Shown: positions 1-9,872, numbered from the stretch's first letter. The stretch: DNA of 64,000 nucleotides from Methylococcaceae bacterium (GCA_021647585.1 JAKIUK010000009.1:1-64000), one strand, 5' to 3'. Notes: generated by a model from the sequence alone, not told the origin. Numbers and translations are program-made.

Positions 1-38
1 GAATTCGTTTTTGCATTCGTGTGATAGCCTTGGGACAT
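1..38 (-). CDS. Transposase-like protein, N-terminal fragment at window edge
   Basis: An ATG at 38 on the minus strand is preceded by a good ribosome binding site (AAAGGA, about 7 bases upstream). It opens a frame reading MSQGYHTNAKTN before the window ends. The YHTNAKTN start resembles the N-terminus of a group of helix-turn-helix/integrase-core transposases (from memory of the family). Only about 12 codons are visible, so the assignment rests on the short motif and the start context and could be wrong. Confidence 0.35.
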   Translation of the reverse strand, partial: MSQGYHTNAKTN

Positions 39-221
39 ATTAATTCCTTTGTGGTGAAAGTTTTAATATGTTATCAGGGCTGTCCTTTTAATTTTTAAAT
101 TCAGGTATAACGTGGTGAAACTATACACTTTATTAGTCAAAAACGAGGGTAAAAGTCAGTCTTTCTTTTACCCATTTGTTTCCAGTTATTTGGTCGTTAG
201 GTTGATGTGGAATTATAATAT

Positions 222-863
222 ATGAATATGGAATTAATTATTAGGTCAATTTTAGCTGTTCCAGCAATTTTTGTGGCTTGGAAAATAATTTATGACATTA
301 CTGTGGGGAAAAGAGCAGACCTCAGAGAAGAATATAAATTTGCGAAAGAATTTTTGAGCGATGCTAGAAAAGACGATATTCATCCCTTTGTACTAGAGAA
401 AGGTTATCACGCAATTGCAGGTTCAAGCATATTAAGTCCAGAATATATTTCGTATATTTTATCTTTAAAAAATCCATCTCAATGTTTGAAAGATTATGTT
501 TTATCTATTCAACTCATGGATGAACTTAAAATGGAAGGTAATTTAAAGTTAAAATTTAAAAGAAAATATCAATGCTCTTGGTTTAGAAATTGGCTTAAGA
601 TTTTTTATTCAGTGGGTTATTTTTTACTTGCCTTCATTGCTTTATCACCTGTAGTGGCCTCAAATTATTTTGGGATATCGGCTTTACATTCTCTTTTATT
701 GTTAGCTTTTACCTTGCCGCTAGCAGGCACATTAGCTTGGTCATCATTGACGGCATATGCCAGAGTAAAAAGAGGTGAAGAACTAATATATAATCAAAAA
801 AAACATACTACAATTATTATGGTGCCAACCTACAAAAGAATCCAGCGGACAGCTTATAAATAA
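222..863 (+). CDS. Uncharacterised membrane protein
   Basis: 213 residues, not recognised. It has one hydrophobic segment at the N-terminus (about residues 5-24). A charged, Lys/Glu-rich middle carries no motif I know. Two closely spaced hydrophobic segments lie near residues 125-180, and the C-terminal tail is short and basic. This suggests an inner-membrane protein with a cytoplasmic central domain. It is the first of three same-strand small genes (to 1772) with short gaps of 36 and 12 bases, so they may be one transcript. No ribosome binding site is obvious before the start. Function unknown; that it is a real gene is supported by its length and smooth coding character. Confidence 0.6.
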   Translation: MNMELIIRSILAVPAIFVAWKIIYDITVGKRADLREEYKFAKEFLSDARKDDIHPFVLEKGYHAIAGSSILSPEYISYILSLKNPSQCLKDYVLSIQLMDELKMEGNLKLKFKRKYQCSWFRNWLKIFYSVGYFLLAFIALSPVVASNYFGISALHSLLLLAFTLPLAGTLAWSSLTAYARVKRGEELIYNQKKHTTIIMVPTYKRIQRTAYK

Positions 864-899
864 TAAAATTTATTCATAATTATGCACGGAGAGACTCAT

Positions 900-1433
900 A
901 TGAAAAACAAGTCATGGTTGGCAATATTGCTAGTAATGCTACTAAACATAGCAGGCTGTGCTTTAAATAGGGCTGTAAGTTTAAAACCTAACTCTGACCA
1001 ATTAGATAGGGAAGATATAAATCTAATTTTCTTCGGGACGTTATCGCTACCCTTAAAATTTGATAATAAAAGCATATGGATCGAGAAAGGACCTATTGTT
1101 ATAGCATCTAATGAAACAAATATAGCTTATAGGATTATCGATAAACAAGAGCTTGAGTTTATTGGAACAATTGAAACACCTTATGAGTTTTTTAAAAATG
1201 CTTTTAATAAACCTAGTGATCATATTGAACAATTGTTCTTGGAAGGATTAGGAAAAATAGACAATAAATCATACTATAAGACTAATAATGTGGAAATCTA
1301 CATCTTAGAAATAAATAATAACTTAAAAATATATATATTATCACCTGCATTAGATTTTGTTGTTGAAGTTACCTCTAAAAACAATTCAAAAGAATTTGTA
1401 GATAAAATTATTTCTAAAACACATCTAAAATAA
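900..1433 (+). CDS. Putative lipoprotein, function unknown
   Basis: 177 residues from the ATG at 900. An upstream in-frame ATG at 882 exists. The later one is preferred because GGAGAG sits at the right distance before it and because it gives a clean lipoprotein signal: a short basic start, a hydrophobic run, and the lipobox IAGC with the acceptor Cys at residue 20. After the signal comes a polar beta-rich-looking domain with many Asn, Lys and Ile and no known motif. It is expected to be anchored at the outer or inner membrane face. It lies between two other small unknown genes on the same strand. The family is not recognised. Confidence 0.65.
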   Translation: MKNKSWLAILLVMLLNIAGCALNRAVSLKPNSDQLDREDINLIFFGTLSLPLKFDNKSIWIEKGPIVIASNETNIAYRIIDKQELEFIGTIETPYEFFKNAFNKPSDHIEQLFLEGLGKIDNKSYYKTNNVEIYILEINNNLKIYILSPALDFVVEVTSKNNSKEFVDKIISKTHLK

Positions 1434-1445
1434 TAAGAGTAAATT

Positions 1446-1772
1446 ATGGAACAGATTACAGAACAGGAAAAAAAAGAGTTTCAAGCTTTTTTATCAGTTA
1501 TATATGGAGATCAAGTACTAAAGTGGGATATCAATTTAAAAGTACTAGAATTGTTCGGGAAATTACTTCAGACAAGTGATTCATGCAGTAGATATATGGA
1601 CTTAGTTCCACGTCCATTTTATTTCGGTAATGCAATAGAATGGGTCAGCAAGCAAGCACGTAATGCTGTAATTCGCCATTTAAAAAATGGTGGTGAACAT
1701 TACCTTATTTGCCTAAGAGTCACTGGTTTAAGCATGAAAACAGAATTTATTATGGCTTCTAGAGGTCTGTAA
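1446..1772 (+). CDS. Hypothetical small protein
   Basis: 108 residues with no signal peptide or membrane segment. The N-terminal half is acidic and helical-looking (EQEKKEFQAF and following). The C-terminal half is more basic and ends in a short hydrophobic stretch (EFIMASRGL). It starts 12 bases after the upstream lipoprotein gene, with AAGAG positioned before the ATG, which supports co-transcription. Not recognised; no function proposed. Confidence 0.5.
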   Translation: MEQITEQEKKEFQAFLSVIYGDQVLKWDINLKVLELFGKLLQTSDSCSRYMDLVPRPFYFGNAIEWVSKQARNAVIRHLKNGGEHYLICLRVTGLSMKTEFIMASRGL

Positions 1773-1894
1773 GCAAACAATTAAATGAACTTGGAAAGTC
1801 AAAAGCTACGCTCCTCGTTCCTCGTCACTACACTTTTTCCTTCCGGTGATTTTGACCGTTGGTATTATTCAAAATTCGGTGATTTCCTCAAAAT

Positions 1895-4800
1895 ATGAGA
1901 ATTGGTCTTTTAATATGCATCAATTGTGTGCTTTGGCTAACGATTCCTGCTATTCATGCCAAAACTGCTTCAGCAGAACTTAGTGCAATTTCATTACAAC
2001 TGCCCTGGAAGCACCAGTTTGAATTCGCTGGTTTTTATGCAGCGATAGAGCAAGGTTACTATCAAGAACTTGGCTTAGATGTAACAATCAAAGAATATCA
2101 AAACAAGTTAGATTTAATTGATGAGGTAGTCAATGGTCGGGCACAATATGGCGTTGGTCTTTCCTCATTGGTTATTGATAGAAGCCAGGGTGCTCCCGTT
2201 GTGTTACTGGCGAATATTTTTCAACATTCTCCTTTGGTGCTGTTAAGTCATGCGGAGTCAAAAATATACAGCCCTGTTCAGATGATAGGCAAAAGCATCA
2301 TGCTTGCAAGCTTTGAAAAAGACAACGCTTCTCTTGTTGCAATGCTTAATTCGGAGTCTGTGTCACTGGATCAGATGGATGTCAAAGAGCATACCTTTAA
2401 TCTCGAAGATTTTATTACTGGTAAAGTAGATGTTGTTAGTGCTTATATGACTAATGAACCCGAGGTGTTAAAAGAACGTCAAGTTAAATTTAATATAATA
2501 GACCCAATCAATTATGGTATTGATTTTTATGGTGATAATATTTTCACCAGTGAAAAACAATTACGAGATCACCCTGAACAAGTGGCTCATTTTGTTAAAG
2601 CTAGTCTCAAAGGCTGGCAATATGCGTTAGATCATCCTGAAGAAATTATTGAGTTAATCTTAAAAAAATATTCAAATAAAAAAACCCGGCAGGCATTGAT
2701 TTATGAAGCTGAAACTTTGGAACGCTTTATTCTGCCAGATTATATAGAATTAGGCACGATTGATTTAGAGCGTTTGAGACGCATTATCGATACTTATAAG
2801 CAACTAAAAATGTTGCCTAATACATTTACCCTTGATGGTTTTGTATATCAGACTCCCAGTAAAGCTTTTTCTTTGGATCTTACGGAACAAGAACAAAACT
2901 GGATTAGGCTTAATCCTGAAGTGGTTATAGGTATTGATCCAGCAAGGGCGCCTTTTGAGTTTATTGATGAACAAGGTAGATATTCAGGGATGGGGGCTGA
3001 TTATATACATTTAATAGCAGAGAAAACGGGGCTTAAATTTGTTGTTCAAAATAACCCGAATTGGCAGTTAGTGATGGAAAATGCGCGTAATGGTACTCTT
3101 GATTTATTACCTGCTGTCATGAAGTCTCAACAACGCAGTGAGTATTTAAACTTTTCCAGTCCTCATATTAAGTATCCAATGGTAATCGTAACGGGGAAAG
3201 ATGGGGCATTTATTAGCAGTCTGGAACAACTGAATAATAAACAGGTTGCTGTTGTTAAGGGATATGTTACCGAAGATATTTTGCGGACAAATCACCCCGG
3301 TATAAGCCTGAAAACAGCGAAAAATTTGCAACAAGCATTAAAAATGGTTTCTTCTGCAGAAGTTGATGCTGTTGTCGATAATCTGGCTTCATTGAGTTAT
3401 ACCATTGCTGAGCTGGGTATTAGTAATTTAAGAATTAGTGGTACGATTCCATACGAATTTGCACTGGGTATTGCTGTACTTAAACAACATAAGACATTGT
3501 TGGCTATTATCCAAAAAGCCTTAGACAGTATCAGTAAAGAAAAACAGACAGAGATCCGAAATAAATGGATTTCACTTAATTACCAGCAAGCTCCGGATTA
3601 TGAAAAAATCATTATAATCAGTGTTGTTGTAGTCATTTTTATTTTGTTTATTCTTTTTTGGAATTGGCGTTTAGCCCGAGAAGTAAAAGCTCGAAAACAA
3701 GCTGAACAAGCGTTACATAATAATCAAAAAATACTTGAGTTTAGAAATGCTATTCTTGAGTTATTGGCTAAAGGAACGCATCTGAAAACAATTTTGGAAA
3801 TGCTGGTTCAAAATTTGCAAGAATCAAATCCAGAAATGATAGGTTCTATTTTGCTATTAGATGAACAAAAAAAGCATTTAGTCAAAGGAATTGCCATTAG
3901 TTTGCCTGCATTTTATATGCAGGCGGTTAATGGTCTTAAAATTGGCATGGGGGTGGGTTCATGTGGAACGGTTGCATATACAGGCAAACGGCTGATAGTC
4001 GAGGATGTTATGACTCACCCGTATTGGGAAAAATATAGAGATTTGACACAAAAAGCAGGTATACGTGCCTGCTGGTCAGAGCCTGTTTTATCATCAAAAG
4101 GCGAGGTGCTGGGGACTTTTGCAATCTATTACCGTGAACCTAAAGCTCCAACGGAATCTGATTTAAAACTGATACACGATTTTTCTATACTCACAACATT
4201 AGCGATAGAAAATTATCGTAGTAACGAATTGCTAAAAAAACTTTCTTTAGCAGTAGAGCAAAGTGCGAACGGAGTCGTTATTACTGATAAAAAAGGTATT
4301 ATCGAATATATCAATCCAAAGTTTACTGAGGTTACGGGTTATCAACAAGAAGAAGCAATAGGGCAGACGCCACGCATACTTAAATCTAATAAAATGGACG
4401 AGGCAGTATACAGCGATTTATGGAAAACATTATTCTCTGGAAAAAAGTGGCAAGGTGAGTTTTGCAATCGTAAAAAGAATGGGCAGTTATACTGGACCTG
4501 GGGGAATATTGCTCCCATTCTAAATGATCTTGGAGAGATTGCCTATTTTGTTGCTGTACAAGAAGATATCACCGCACGCAGAGAAGTTGAACAGGCGTTA
4601 CGGATCAGTGAAGCACAATATAGAAATTTGGTTGAAAGTTCCCATGTTATAGCCTGGGAGGTGGATCTTGAATCGTTCTGTTTTACTTATGTGTCTCCCT
4701 ATGCGGAGAAAATGTTAGGTTATCCCTTAGAACAATGGAAAAAAGAGAACTTCTGGGAAGACCATGTTGTTGAAGGCGATAGACTGGCAAGTCTATTTTA

Positions 4801-6538
4801 TTGTATAAACGAAACTAAGGAAGGTAGGGATCATGATTTTGAATACAGGATGATAAAATCAAATGGCGATTCTATTTGGTTAAGAAATATCGTTACTATT
4901 GTTAGAGGTATTGAGGAGAACCCAGTTTCATTAAGGGGGGTGTTAATTGATATTGATGAAATAAAAAAAGCTGAAGAACGACTGGAAAAGGCAAAGCTGG
5001 ACGCTGAGCAGGCAAATAAGTTCAAGTCTGAGTTTTTAGCAACTATGAGCCATGAGCTTCGTACCCCTATGAATGGCGTGTTGGGAATGGCCCAAATTCT
5101 TGAACAAAGTGAGTTAACAAAAGAGCAACATCATTTTGTCGATATTATTTTACATTCTGGAAATTCCCTATTAGCGATTATTAATGATGTACTGGACTTT
5201 TCAAAACTGGAAGCCGGACAATGGGTACTGGAGAAACGTAGTTTTAATCTTGAGCAACTGAGCAGGGATGTTCTGGATATGTTTCTAGCAGAAACCAAGA
5301 ATAAAAAGCTACAAATAAGACTGGATTACTCGCATGACTATCCGCGTTATTTTGAGGGTGACCCACTGAGGATACAACAGATTTTAATTAATCTGATAGG
5401 AAATGCTGTAAAGTTTACTAATGAAGGCGGTGTTGATTTAATTGTGTCATGCAAATCACTGGAATACCCGTATGTTGAATTAACACTATCAATAAAAGAT
5501 ACGGGGATTGGTATTGCCGCAGAAAATATGGCACATTTATTTGATCCCTTTATTCAGGCCGACCAATCAACAACTCGGCAATTTGGCGGTACGGGTTTAG
5601 GCCTGGCGATAAGTGAAAAGTTAATTAGTTTAATGGGTGGGAAAATAGGTGTAGATTCTGAATTAGGTAAGGGGTCCAGATTTTGGATAACCTTATTTTT
5701 GCCTGAGATAGATGAAGATGCTTTTTCCAGAAACCAAAAAACCAAGACCCTGAATAAGTCGCTGGCAAATAACAAAGTATTATTGGTTGAAGATGATAAA
5801 ATAAATCAGCTGGTCGCTGTTAGCTTATTAACAAAACTTGGGTTGCAGGTTGATGTTGCAGAAAACGGCAGGCAAGCAATTGCGTTATGGCAGCATGCAG
5901 ATTACGATTTAATCTTTATGGATTGTCGTATGCCAGTTATGGATGGATATGAAGCAACTAGAGCTATTCGTGAGCAGGAAACAGAAAAAACAATTCCTAT
6001 CATTGCATTAACCGCTATTAGCAGTGCTGAAGGCAAACAACAATGTATCAAGTCAGGTATGAATGATGTGATTACTAAGCCATTCAACAAAGAGTACTTG
6101 GTTAAAATTTTAAATAAATGGCTCAACTCAGATAATCAAAGTAAGGCTGGAAGCGAACAAATTGTTCCAGCAGACATGATGATTCCAGAACATGAAAGTG
6201 GTTTACAACTACCTTCTCTTGACCATGAAGTTTTAGAAAAATTTCGTGTTGAAATGGGGAATGATTATGCTGAAATATTCACCACTATATTGCAAGGGTT
6301 TAAAGATTTTTTTGCTCAATTTGAAGGTCATGTAACATTGGAAAAAAATGAAGAGTTTGCAAGGGCAGCACATAATTTAAAATCGCGGGCTGCATATTTG
6401 GGGGCAATAAAAATATGCACTATAGCGAGTGAAATTGAGATGTTAGCAGATAACAAAGAATTAGAAAAAGCGGGTATAAAAATGCAGCAGCTAAGACAGG
6501 AATATGAATATGTTTTAGTTGAGTTGGCAGAGGTGTAA
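1895..6538 (+). CDS. Hybrid sensor histidine kinase with two periplasmic-binding domains
   Basis: 1547 residues. It carries a signal peptide (cleavage probably after AIHA, residue 22). An NMT1/THI5-like solute-binding domain (about 30-315) is followed by a family-3 solute-binding domain (about 340-560). After one membrane helix (about 572-592) come GAF (about 640-770), PAS-PAC (about 783-900) and PAS (about 906-1035). The phosphotransfer part has HisKA with the phospho-acceptor His1053 in SHELRTP, and HATPase with N box NLIGNAVKF, DTGIGI and GGTGLGLAI. A receiver with Asp1343 (DCRMPVMDG) and a C-terminal HPt with His1493 complete a full phosphorelay. The NMT1-like domain suggests sensing of a pyrimidine-like or other small ligand; this is inference. 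The next gene, 2 bases downstream, is a REC-GGDEF protein and the likely output partner. Confidence 0.93.
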   Translation: MRIGLLICINCVLWLTIPAIHAKTASAELSAISLQLPWKHQFEFAGFYAAIEQGYYQELGLDVTIKEYQNKLDLIDEVVNGRAQYGVGLSSLVIDRSQGAPVVLLANIFQHSPLVLLSHAESKIYSPVQMIGKSIMLASFEKDNASLVAMLNSESVSLDQMDVKEHTFNLEDFITGKVDVVSAYMTNEPEVLKERQVKFNIIDPINYGIDFYGDNIFTSEKQLRDHPEQVAHFVKASLKGWQYALDHPEEIIELILKKYSNKKTRQALIYEAETLERFILPDYIELGTIDLERLRRIIDTYKQLKMLPNTFTLDGFVYQTPSKAFSLDLTEQEQNWIRLNPEVVIGIDPARAPFEFIDEQGRYSGMGADYIHLIAEKTGLKFVVQNNPNWQLVMENARNGTLDLLPAVMKSQQRSEYLNFSSPHIKYPMVIVTGKDGAFISSLEQLNNKQVAVVKGYVTEDILRTNHPGISLKTAKNLQQALKMVSSAEVDAVVDNLASLSYTIAELGISNLRISGTIPYEFALGIAVLKQHKTLLAIIQKALDSISKEKQTEIRNKWISLNYQQAPDYEKIIIISVVVVIFILFILFWNWRLAREVKARKQAEQALHNNQKILEFRNAILELLAKGTHLKTILEMLVQNLQESNPEMIGSILLLDEQKKHLVKGIAISLPAFYMQAVNGLKIGMGVGSCGTVAYTGKRLIVEDVMTHPYWEKYRDLTQKAGIRACWSEPVLSSKGEVLGTFAIYYREPKAPTESDLKLIHDFSILTTLAIENYRSNELLKKLSLAVEQSANGVVITDKKGIIEYINPKFTEVTGYQQEEAIGQTPRILKSNKMDEAVYSDLWKTLFSGKKWQGEFCNRKKNGQLYWTWGNIAPILNDLGEIAYFVAVQEDITARREVEQALRISEAQYRNLVESSHVIAWEVDLESFCFTYVSPYAEKMLGYPLEQWKKENFWEDHVVEGDRLASLFYCINETKEGRDHDFEYRMIKSNGDSIWLRNIVTIVRGIEENPVSLRGVLIDIDEIKKAEERLEKAKLDAEQANKFKSEFLATMSHELRTPMNGVLGMAQILEQSELTKEQHHFVDIILHSGNSLLAIINDVLDFSKLEAGQWVLEKRSFNLEQLSRDVLDMFLAETKNKKLQIRLDYSHDYPRYFEGDPLRIQQILINLIGNAVKFTNEGGVDLIVSCKSLEYPYVELTLSIKDTGIGIAAENMAHLFDPFIQADQSTTRQFGGTGLGLAISEKLISLMGGKIGVDSELGKGSRFWITLFLPEIDEDAFSRNQKTKTLNKSLANNKVLLVEDDKINQLVAVSLLTKLGLQVDVAENGRQAIALWQHADYDLIFMDCRMPVMDGYEATRAIREQETEKTIPIIALTAISSAEGKQQCIKSGMNDVITKPFNKEYLVKILNKWLNSDNQSKAGSEQIVPADMMIPEHESGLQLPSLDHEVLEKFRVEMGNDYAEIFTTILQGFKDFFAQFEGHVTLEKNEEFARAAHNLKSRAAYLGAIKICTIASEIEMLADNKELEKAGIKMQQLRQEYEYVLVELAEV

Positions 6539-6540
6539 AT

Positions 6541-7476
6541 GTGAAAATTCTAGTTGCAGACGATAGTTCGGTAGATCGAATGATAGTACGGCGATACCTG
6601 TTGTCTATGGATCATGAAGTTTTATTGGCTGAAGGTGGAGAACAAGCGATTAGATTGTTTAAATTACAAGAACCTGACCTAGTCTTGTTAGACATACGCA
6701 TGCCGGATATGGATGGATATGAAGTCGTACAACAACTACGCAATATCGAACAAGGATGGCGACCTATTTTATTTCTTAGTAATTCGGTTGATAGTGAATC
6801 TTTTGCCAAAGGTATTTATGCTGGAGCAGATGATTTTTTACATAAACCGATTGATAAAGTGATTTTAAAAGCAAAGTTGTATGCAATGGAACGTATAGTG
6901 GCAATGCGTAAACAATTGCTTATTGTATCGCGTGAATTAGCCAAAGAAACACAAAAAGCGACTCGGATAGCTAATCAGGATGGACTGACAGGTATTGCCA
7001 ATCGACGATTTTTGGATCAAGTACTGGACCGGGAATTTCGCCGTCATATTCGATCACTTAATACTTTAAGCATTATCTTGATTGATATAGATTTTTTCAA
7101 AAGTTTTAATGATTACTTTGGACATCTTGCTGGTGATGATGCTTTACGGCTTTGTGCTCAAAAAATGTCTGAGATGGTGTTCAGGGGAGGGGATTTAGTC
7201 GCACGTTTTGGAGGTGAGGAATTTTGTGTGGTGTTACCGAATACTGAGTCGGAAGGTGCGATAAATATGGCTGAAACATTACGTAAAGAAATTGAAGCAT
7301 TGCATATAGCACGAGATGATCTGGAAGAGCAGCAATATTTAACAATTAGTCTTGGAGTCAGCAGTTTTAAAGCTGAACAGAAACATACAGTGGAAGATAT
7401 AATTCATAGTGCAGATGAGGCATTGTATCAGGCTAAACAAACGGGGCGAAATAAGGTTTGTGTTGCTGGAAATTAA
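6541..7476 (+). CDS. Response regulator diguanylate cyclase (REC-GGDEF)
   Basis: 311 residues from a GTG start, 2 bases after the stop of the sensor kinase, so almost certainly co-transcribed. The receiver domain (residues 1-120) has the phospho-acceptor Asp51 in LLDIRMPDMDG. A helical linker leads to a GGDEF domain (about 150-308) with an intact GGEEF signature at 224-228. The product-binding I-site motif RGGD is at 215-218, five residues before the signature, so cyclic-di-GMP feedback inhibition is expected. There is no DNA-binding domain. In this family, phosphorylation of REC promotes dimerisation and synthesis of c-di-GMP from two GTP. Its neighbour is the obvious phosphodonor, through its HPt domain. 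c-di-GMP output would fit control of the surface polysaccharide encoded further along, but no direct link is visible. Confidence 0.93.
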   Translation: MKILVADDSSVDRMIVRRYLLSMDHEVLLAEGGEQAIRLFKLQEPDLVLLDIRMPDMDGYEVVQQLRNIEQGWRPILFLSNSVDSESFAKGIYAGADDFLHKPIDKVILKAKLYAMERIVAMRKQLLIVSRELAKETQKATRIANQDGLTGIANRRFLDQVLDREFRRHIRSLNTLSIILIDIDFFKSFNDYFGHLAGDDALRLCAQKMSEMVFRGGDLVARFGGEEFCVVLPNTESEGAINMAETLRKEIEALHIARDDLEEQQYLTISLGVSSFKAEQKHTVEDIIHSADEALYQAKQTGRNKVCVAGN

Positions 7477-8427
7477 TTATTTTATCTAAAAATACAATAT
7501 AAAAATTCTCTGATTGCTTTTGTTTAAATACATCATGAGGTATACATTTTAGTTCACTAATCGACTACGATGTCAATTTTGGTTTGATGGATAAACTTTC
7601 AGCCCGTTATGAACAACAATAGTAATTATTAATATTGGTTATGCGGACTGAAACTTACTCTACATAATTCATCAACCCAAAGTCGTAGGAGCGTTAGTTT
7701 AATAGATGATTTAAAATAAAGTTAAATAACTATTAAATTATCGCAGGTTACTTTCGATTTTTAAGTTTATAGCTTAACTTTACAAACCCTGTCATTCCGA
7801 CTGACGGGAGGAATCTTGAATCTAAGCATATTTTTGAGCAACAAGATTTCTCGGCAACACCGCTACGCTGCTCTTCGATAACTGCTCCGTTACCCTACTA
7901 CATGCCGTACATGGCATTAAGCATTACCCTACCTTCTGCAGTCGTCTCGCTGGCCGAAATGACAATCCATTTAAAGTTTGACCTGTGCTGTTTTAATAAT
8001 CATATTCGGATATACAAAGAACTTCCTTTCCTTTTATTGCAGTAACTCGATCGTTTGATTTCCAAAAAAAATGTACTACTCTTAATAACTGTAATGTATT
8101 GGTTGGCTAAAGCCCAGGTGAGAAATTGCCCTGGTTAATGCCCCCTGTTCTTTAATCTGCCAAGTACAAAAGCGTCTTAAATATTAATGTGCTCAAACGG
8201 CAAAAAGCAGGTGGTCAGGTATTACCAAATTTTTTGAAGTTGGATTGTATTTAGCAGTTTTTAATGGCAGTAAAACTTAGTGGTTCTATATGTTTTTGTT
8301 GTTTTTATAGTGTTAATTCAATGGCCTATTGTTGTTATTCTAGAGTTTTCGATATATTTAAAACAAGTTGAGTTTAAAAGTGTTTAGCGTCTAACTTTGT
8401 TTAAAAGTGGATGTAGGAGAATAAAAA
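7477..8427. other. Intergenic stretch, 951 bases, no convincing gene
   Basis: No coding frame of credible length or composition. It contains one copy of dispersed repeat family A (7791-7963). An inverted repeat CCAGG...CCTGG near 8115-8135 could form a small hairpin. The last 100 bases are AT-rich and end in TGTAGGAGA before the next start, so they probably hold the promoter of the PEP-CTERM gene. No riboswitch class was recognised. Confidence 0.6.
7791..7963 (+). repeat. Dispersed repeat family A, copy 1
   Basis: About 173 bases bounded by GTCATTCCGAC on the left and CGAAATGAC on the right, which are inverted versions of each other. The interior shares AACAAGATTTCTCGGCAACA and CGCTGCTC with the copies at 37528-37760 and 38543-38764 (the latter inverted). 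Shorter or degraded relatives lie at 50459-50538, 55830-55905 and 58366-58423. The structure is that of a non-coding miniature inverted-repeat element. Confidence 0.75.
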
Positions 8428-9048
8428 ATGAAAAAATATCTGTTTATCTGTTTATTAGTCTGTCTTAGTTCTGCTGTTAATGCCATACCGATTAATTTTT
8501 CATTTACTGGCAATTTATCAAATGATGATGACGTGCAGTTTTTTAATTTTTCAGTGGGTGGTATATCAAGTGTAACTCTACAAACATGGTCATATGCTGG
8601 CGGGACAAACGCAGCGGGGAATGTAATTTCTGCCGGAGGTTTTGATCCTATTCTTGCCCTTTTTGATAGTGCAGGAAATTTAATTTCGGTAAATGATGAT
8701 GGAATGGGGGTAGCTACTGACCCTTTAACAGGTGTCGCATACGACACATTGTTAACGTCTACACTTAATGCAGGTGACTATATTGTCTCTGTCATGCAGT
8801 TTAATAATTTTGTTGTAGGATCAACATTGTCGAGTGGGTTTGCTGGTGCTAATACGGTAGGTTTTGTCGATAGTACGGGGGCTACACGATCAAGTTTTTG
8901 GGCATTTGATATTCTGAATGTTGATGTTGCATCTGTACCGCCACCGGTACCATTACCTGCCACAGTCTGGTTGTTTTTTTCTGGTTTGATTGGGCTTGTT
9001 GGAATGAGAAAAAAAACAATCAAAAAAATTCCTGTTTTTAGTCATTAG
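8428..9048 (+). CDS. VPLPA-type PEP-CTERM secreted protein
   Basis: 206 residues starting after a strong ribosome binding site (GTAGGAGA). It has a signal peptide (cleavage probably after AVNA, residue 20). The Gly/Asn/Asp-rich beta-structured body contains DDDVQFFNFSV and a DPILALFDSAGNLISVNDDG segment of the DVUA0089-like pre-peptidase type (from memory). The C-terminal sorting signal is PLPATVWLFFSGLIGLVG followed by basic residues, the VPLPA variant of the PEP-CTERM tail. Proteins with this tail are processed by an exosortase and attached to or released at the surface, usually together with EPS. No exosortase gene is in this window. The stop overlaps the converging hydrolase gene by 4 bases. 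Confidence 0.88.
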   Translation: MKKYLFICLLVCLSSAVNAIPINFSFTGNLSNDDDVQFFNFSVGGISSVTLQTWSYAGGTNAAGNVISAGGFDPILALFDSAGNLISVNDDGMGVATDPLTGVAYDTLLTSTLNAGDYIVSVMQFNNFVVGSTLSSGFAGANTVGFVDSTGATRSSFWAFDILNVDVASVPPPVPLPATVWLFFSGLIGLVGMRKKTIKKIPVFSH

Positions 9049-9872
9049 CGGTTTTCATCCATAGTGGTTGAGTTGTAATCAACAAACTTCATGACTTCAG
9101 CCCACCATAGAGAATCTGGATTAACAGGCAGGGTATTATGTCCAGAACCGGCAAATTTCCATATCTGCTTTCTCCCAGTGATGGATTCATATAATTTAAG
9201 AGTATTTTGTTTTGGAATTATTTTATCTTGTTCTGCAAGGATGACTGCCGTACTCCCAGAATAATTCTTTAAATTTGAAATATTATTAAATTTATCTCTG
9301 GTTAGCCATTTACCCAGAAAAAACCAGTAATGATGCTGAGCAACACTGGCCAGGCTATCAAAAGGTGTCATTAAAATGATGCCTTTTGTTTTGATTTTTC
9401 CAGTCTTTACAATACCTGAAACGACTCCCGCACCGAGAGATTCTCCCCAAAGAAACATTGAGCCGTTAAAATGTTCCTGGGCGAGTAAGGCAGTTTGCAA
9501 ACTGTCTTCAATAAAAACTGATTCTGAGGGCTGTCCTGACCTGGAGCCATACCCTGGGTATTCAGCTAAAATCACTCTGTATCCAAGTTGCTCAAGTGCT
9601 TCAATATAATATAACCGGCCTCTAGCAGAGCCGGCATTGCCATGAAAGATCAGAACAGAGCCTTTGCTATGGCTTAATTTATTTGGACTAATAAACCCAC
9701 GGAGGTTTGTTTCGTCAGGCCACGGTTTTAAATGATATTGCGATAAGAGTTCTGGTAGCTGGTTTTTGGAATACGTTTCCGGGAAATAAATCAGCTTTCT
9801 TTGGAACAGGAAAATAGTGAGTAATAATAATAGGTATAGAAGTACGATAGATAACATATTAAACAATTTCAT
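9045..9872 (-). CDS. Alpha/beta hydrolase, membrane-anchored
   Basis: 275 residues. An N-terminal hydrophobic segment (about 5-24) suggests an uncleaved anchor. The hydrolase core (about 60-265) shows HGNAGS (oxyanion region), the nucleophile elbow GESLGAG with Ser145, Asp216 in EQDKIIP and His245 in GSGHNTLP, so a complete Ser-Asp-His triad. This matches the BEM46/YfhR-like serine hydrolases, whose natural substrates are mostly unknown. The start codon directly abuts a family-B inverted-repeat element (9873-10008), so its leader and probably its promoter lie within or beyond that element. It converges on the PEP-CTERM gene with a 4-base overlap of stops. Confidence 0.85.
   Translation of the reverse strand: MKLFNMLSIVLLYLLLLLTIFLFQRKLIYFPETYSKNQLPELLSQYHLKPWPDETNLRGFISPNKLSHSKGSVLIFHGNAGSARGRLYYIEALEQLGYRVILAEYPGYGSRSGQPSESVFIEDSLQTALLAQEHFNGSMFLWGESLGAGVVSGIVKTGKIKTKGIILMTPFDSLASVAQHHYWFFLGKWLTRDKFNNISNLKNYSGSTAVILAEQDKIIPKQNTLKLYESITGRKQIWKFAGSGHNTLPVNPDSLWWAEVMKFVDYNSTTMDENR

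Noticed and set aside
1773..1894. Possible small inverted repeat (GTCAAAA...TTTTGAC) between the small genes and the sensor kinase
   Set aside because: Only seven bases match exactly at each end and no second copy was found; could be chance in AT-rich DNA.
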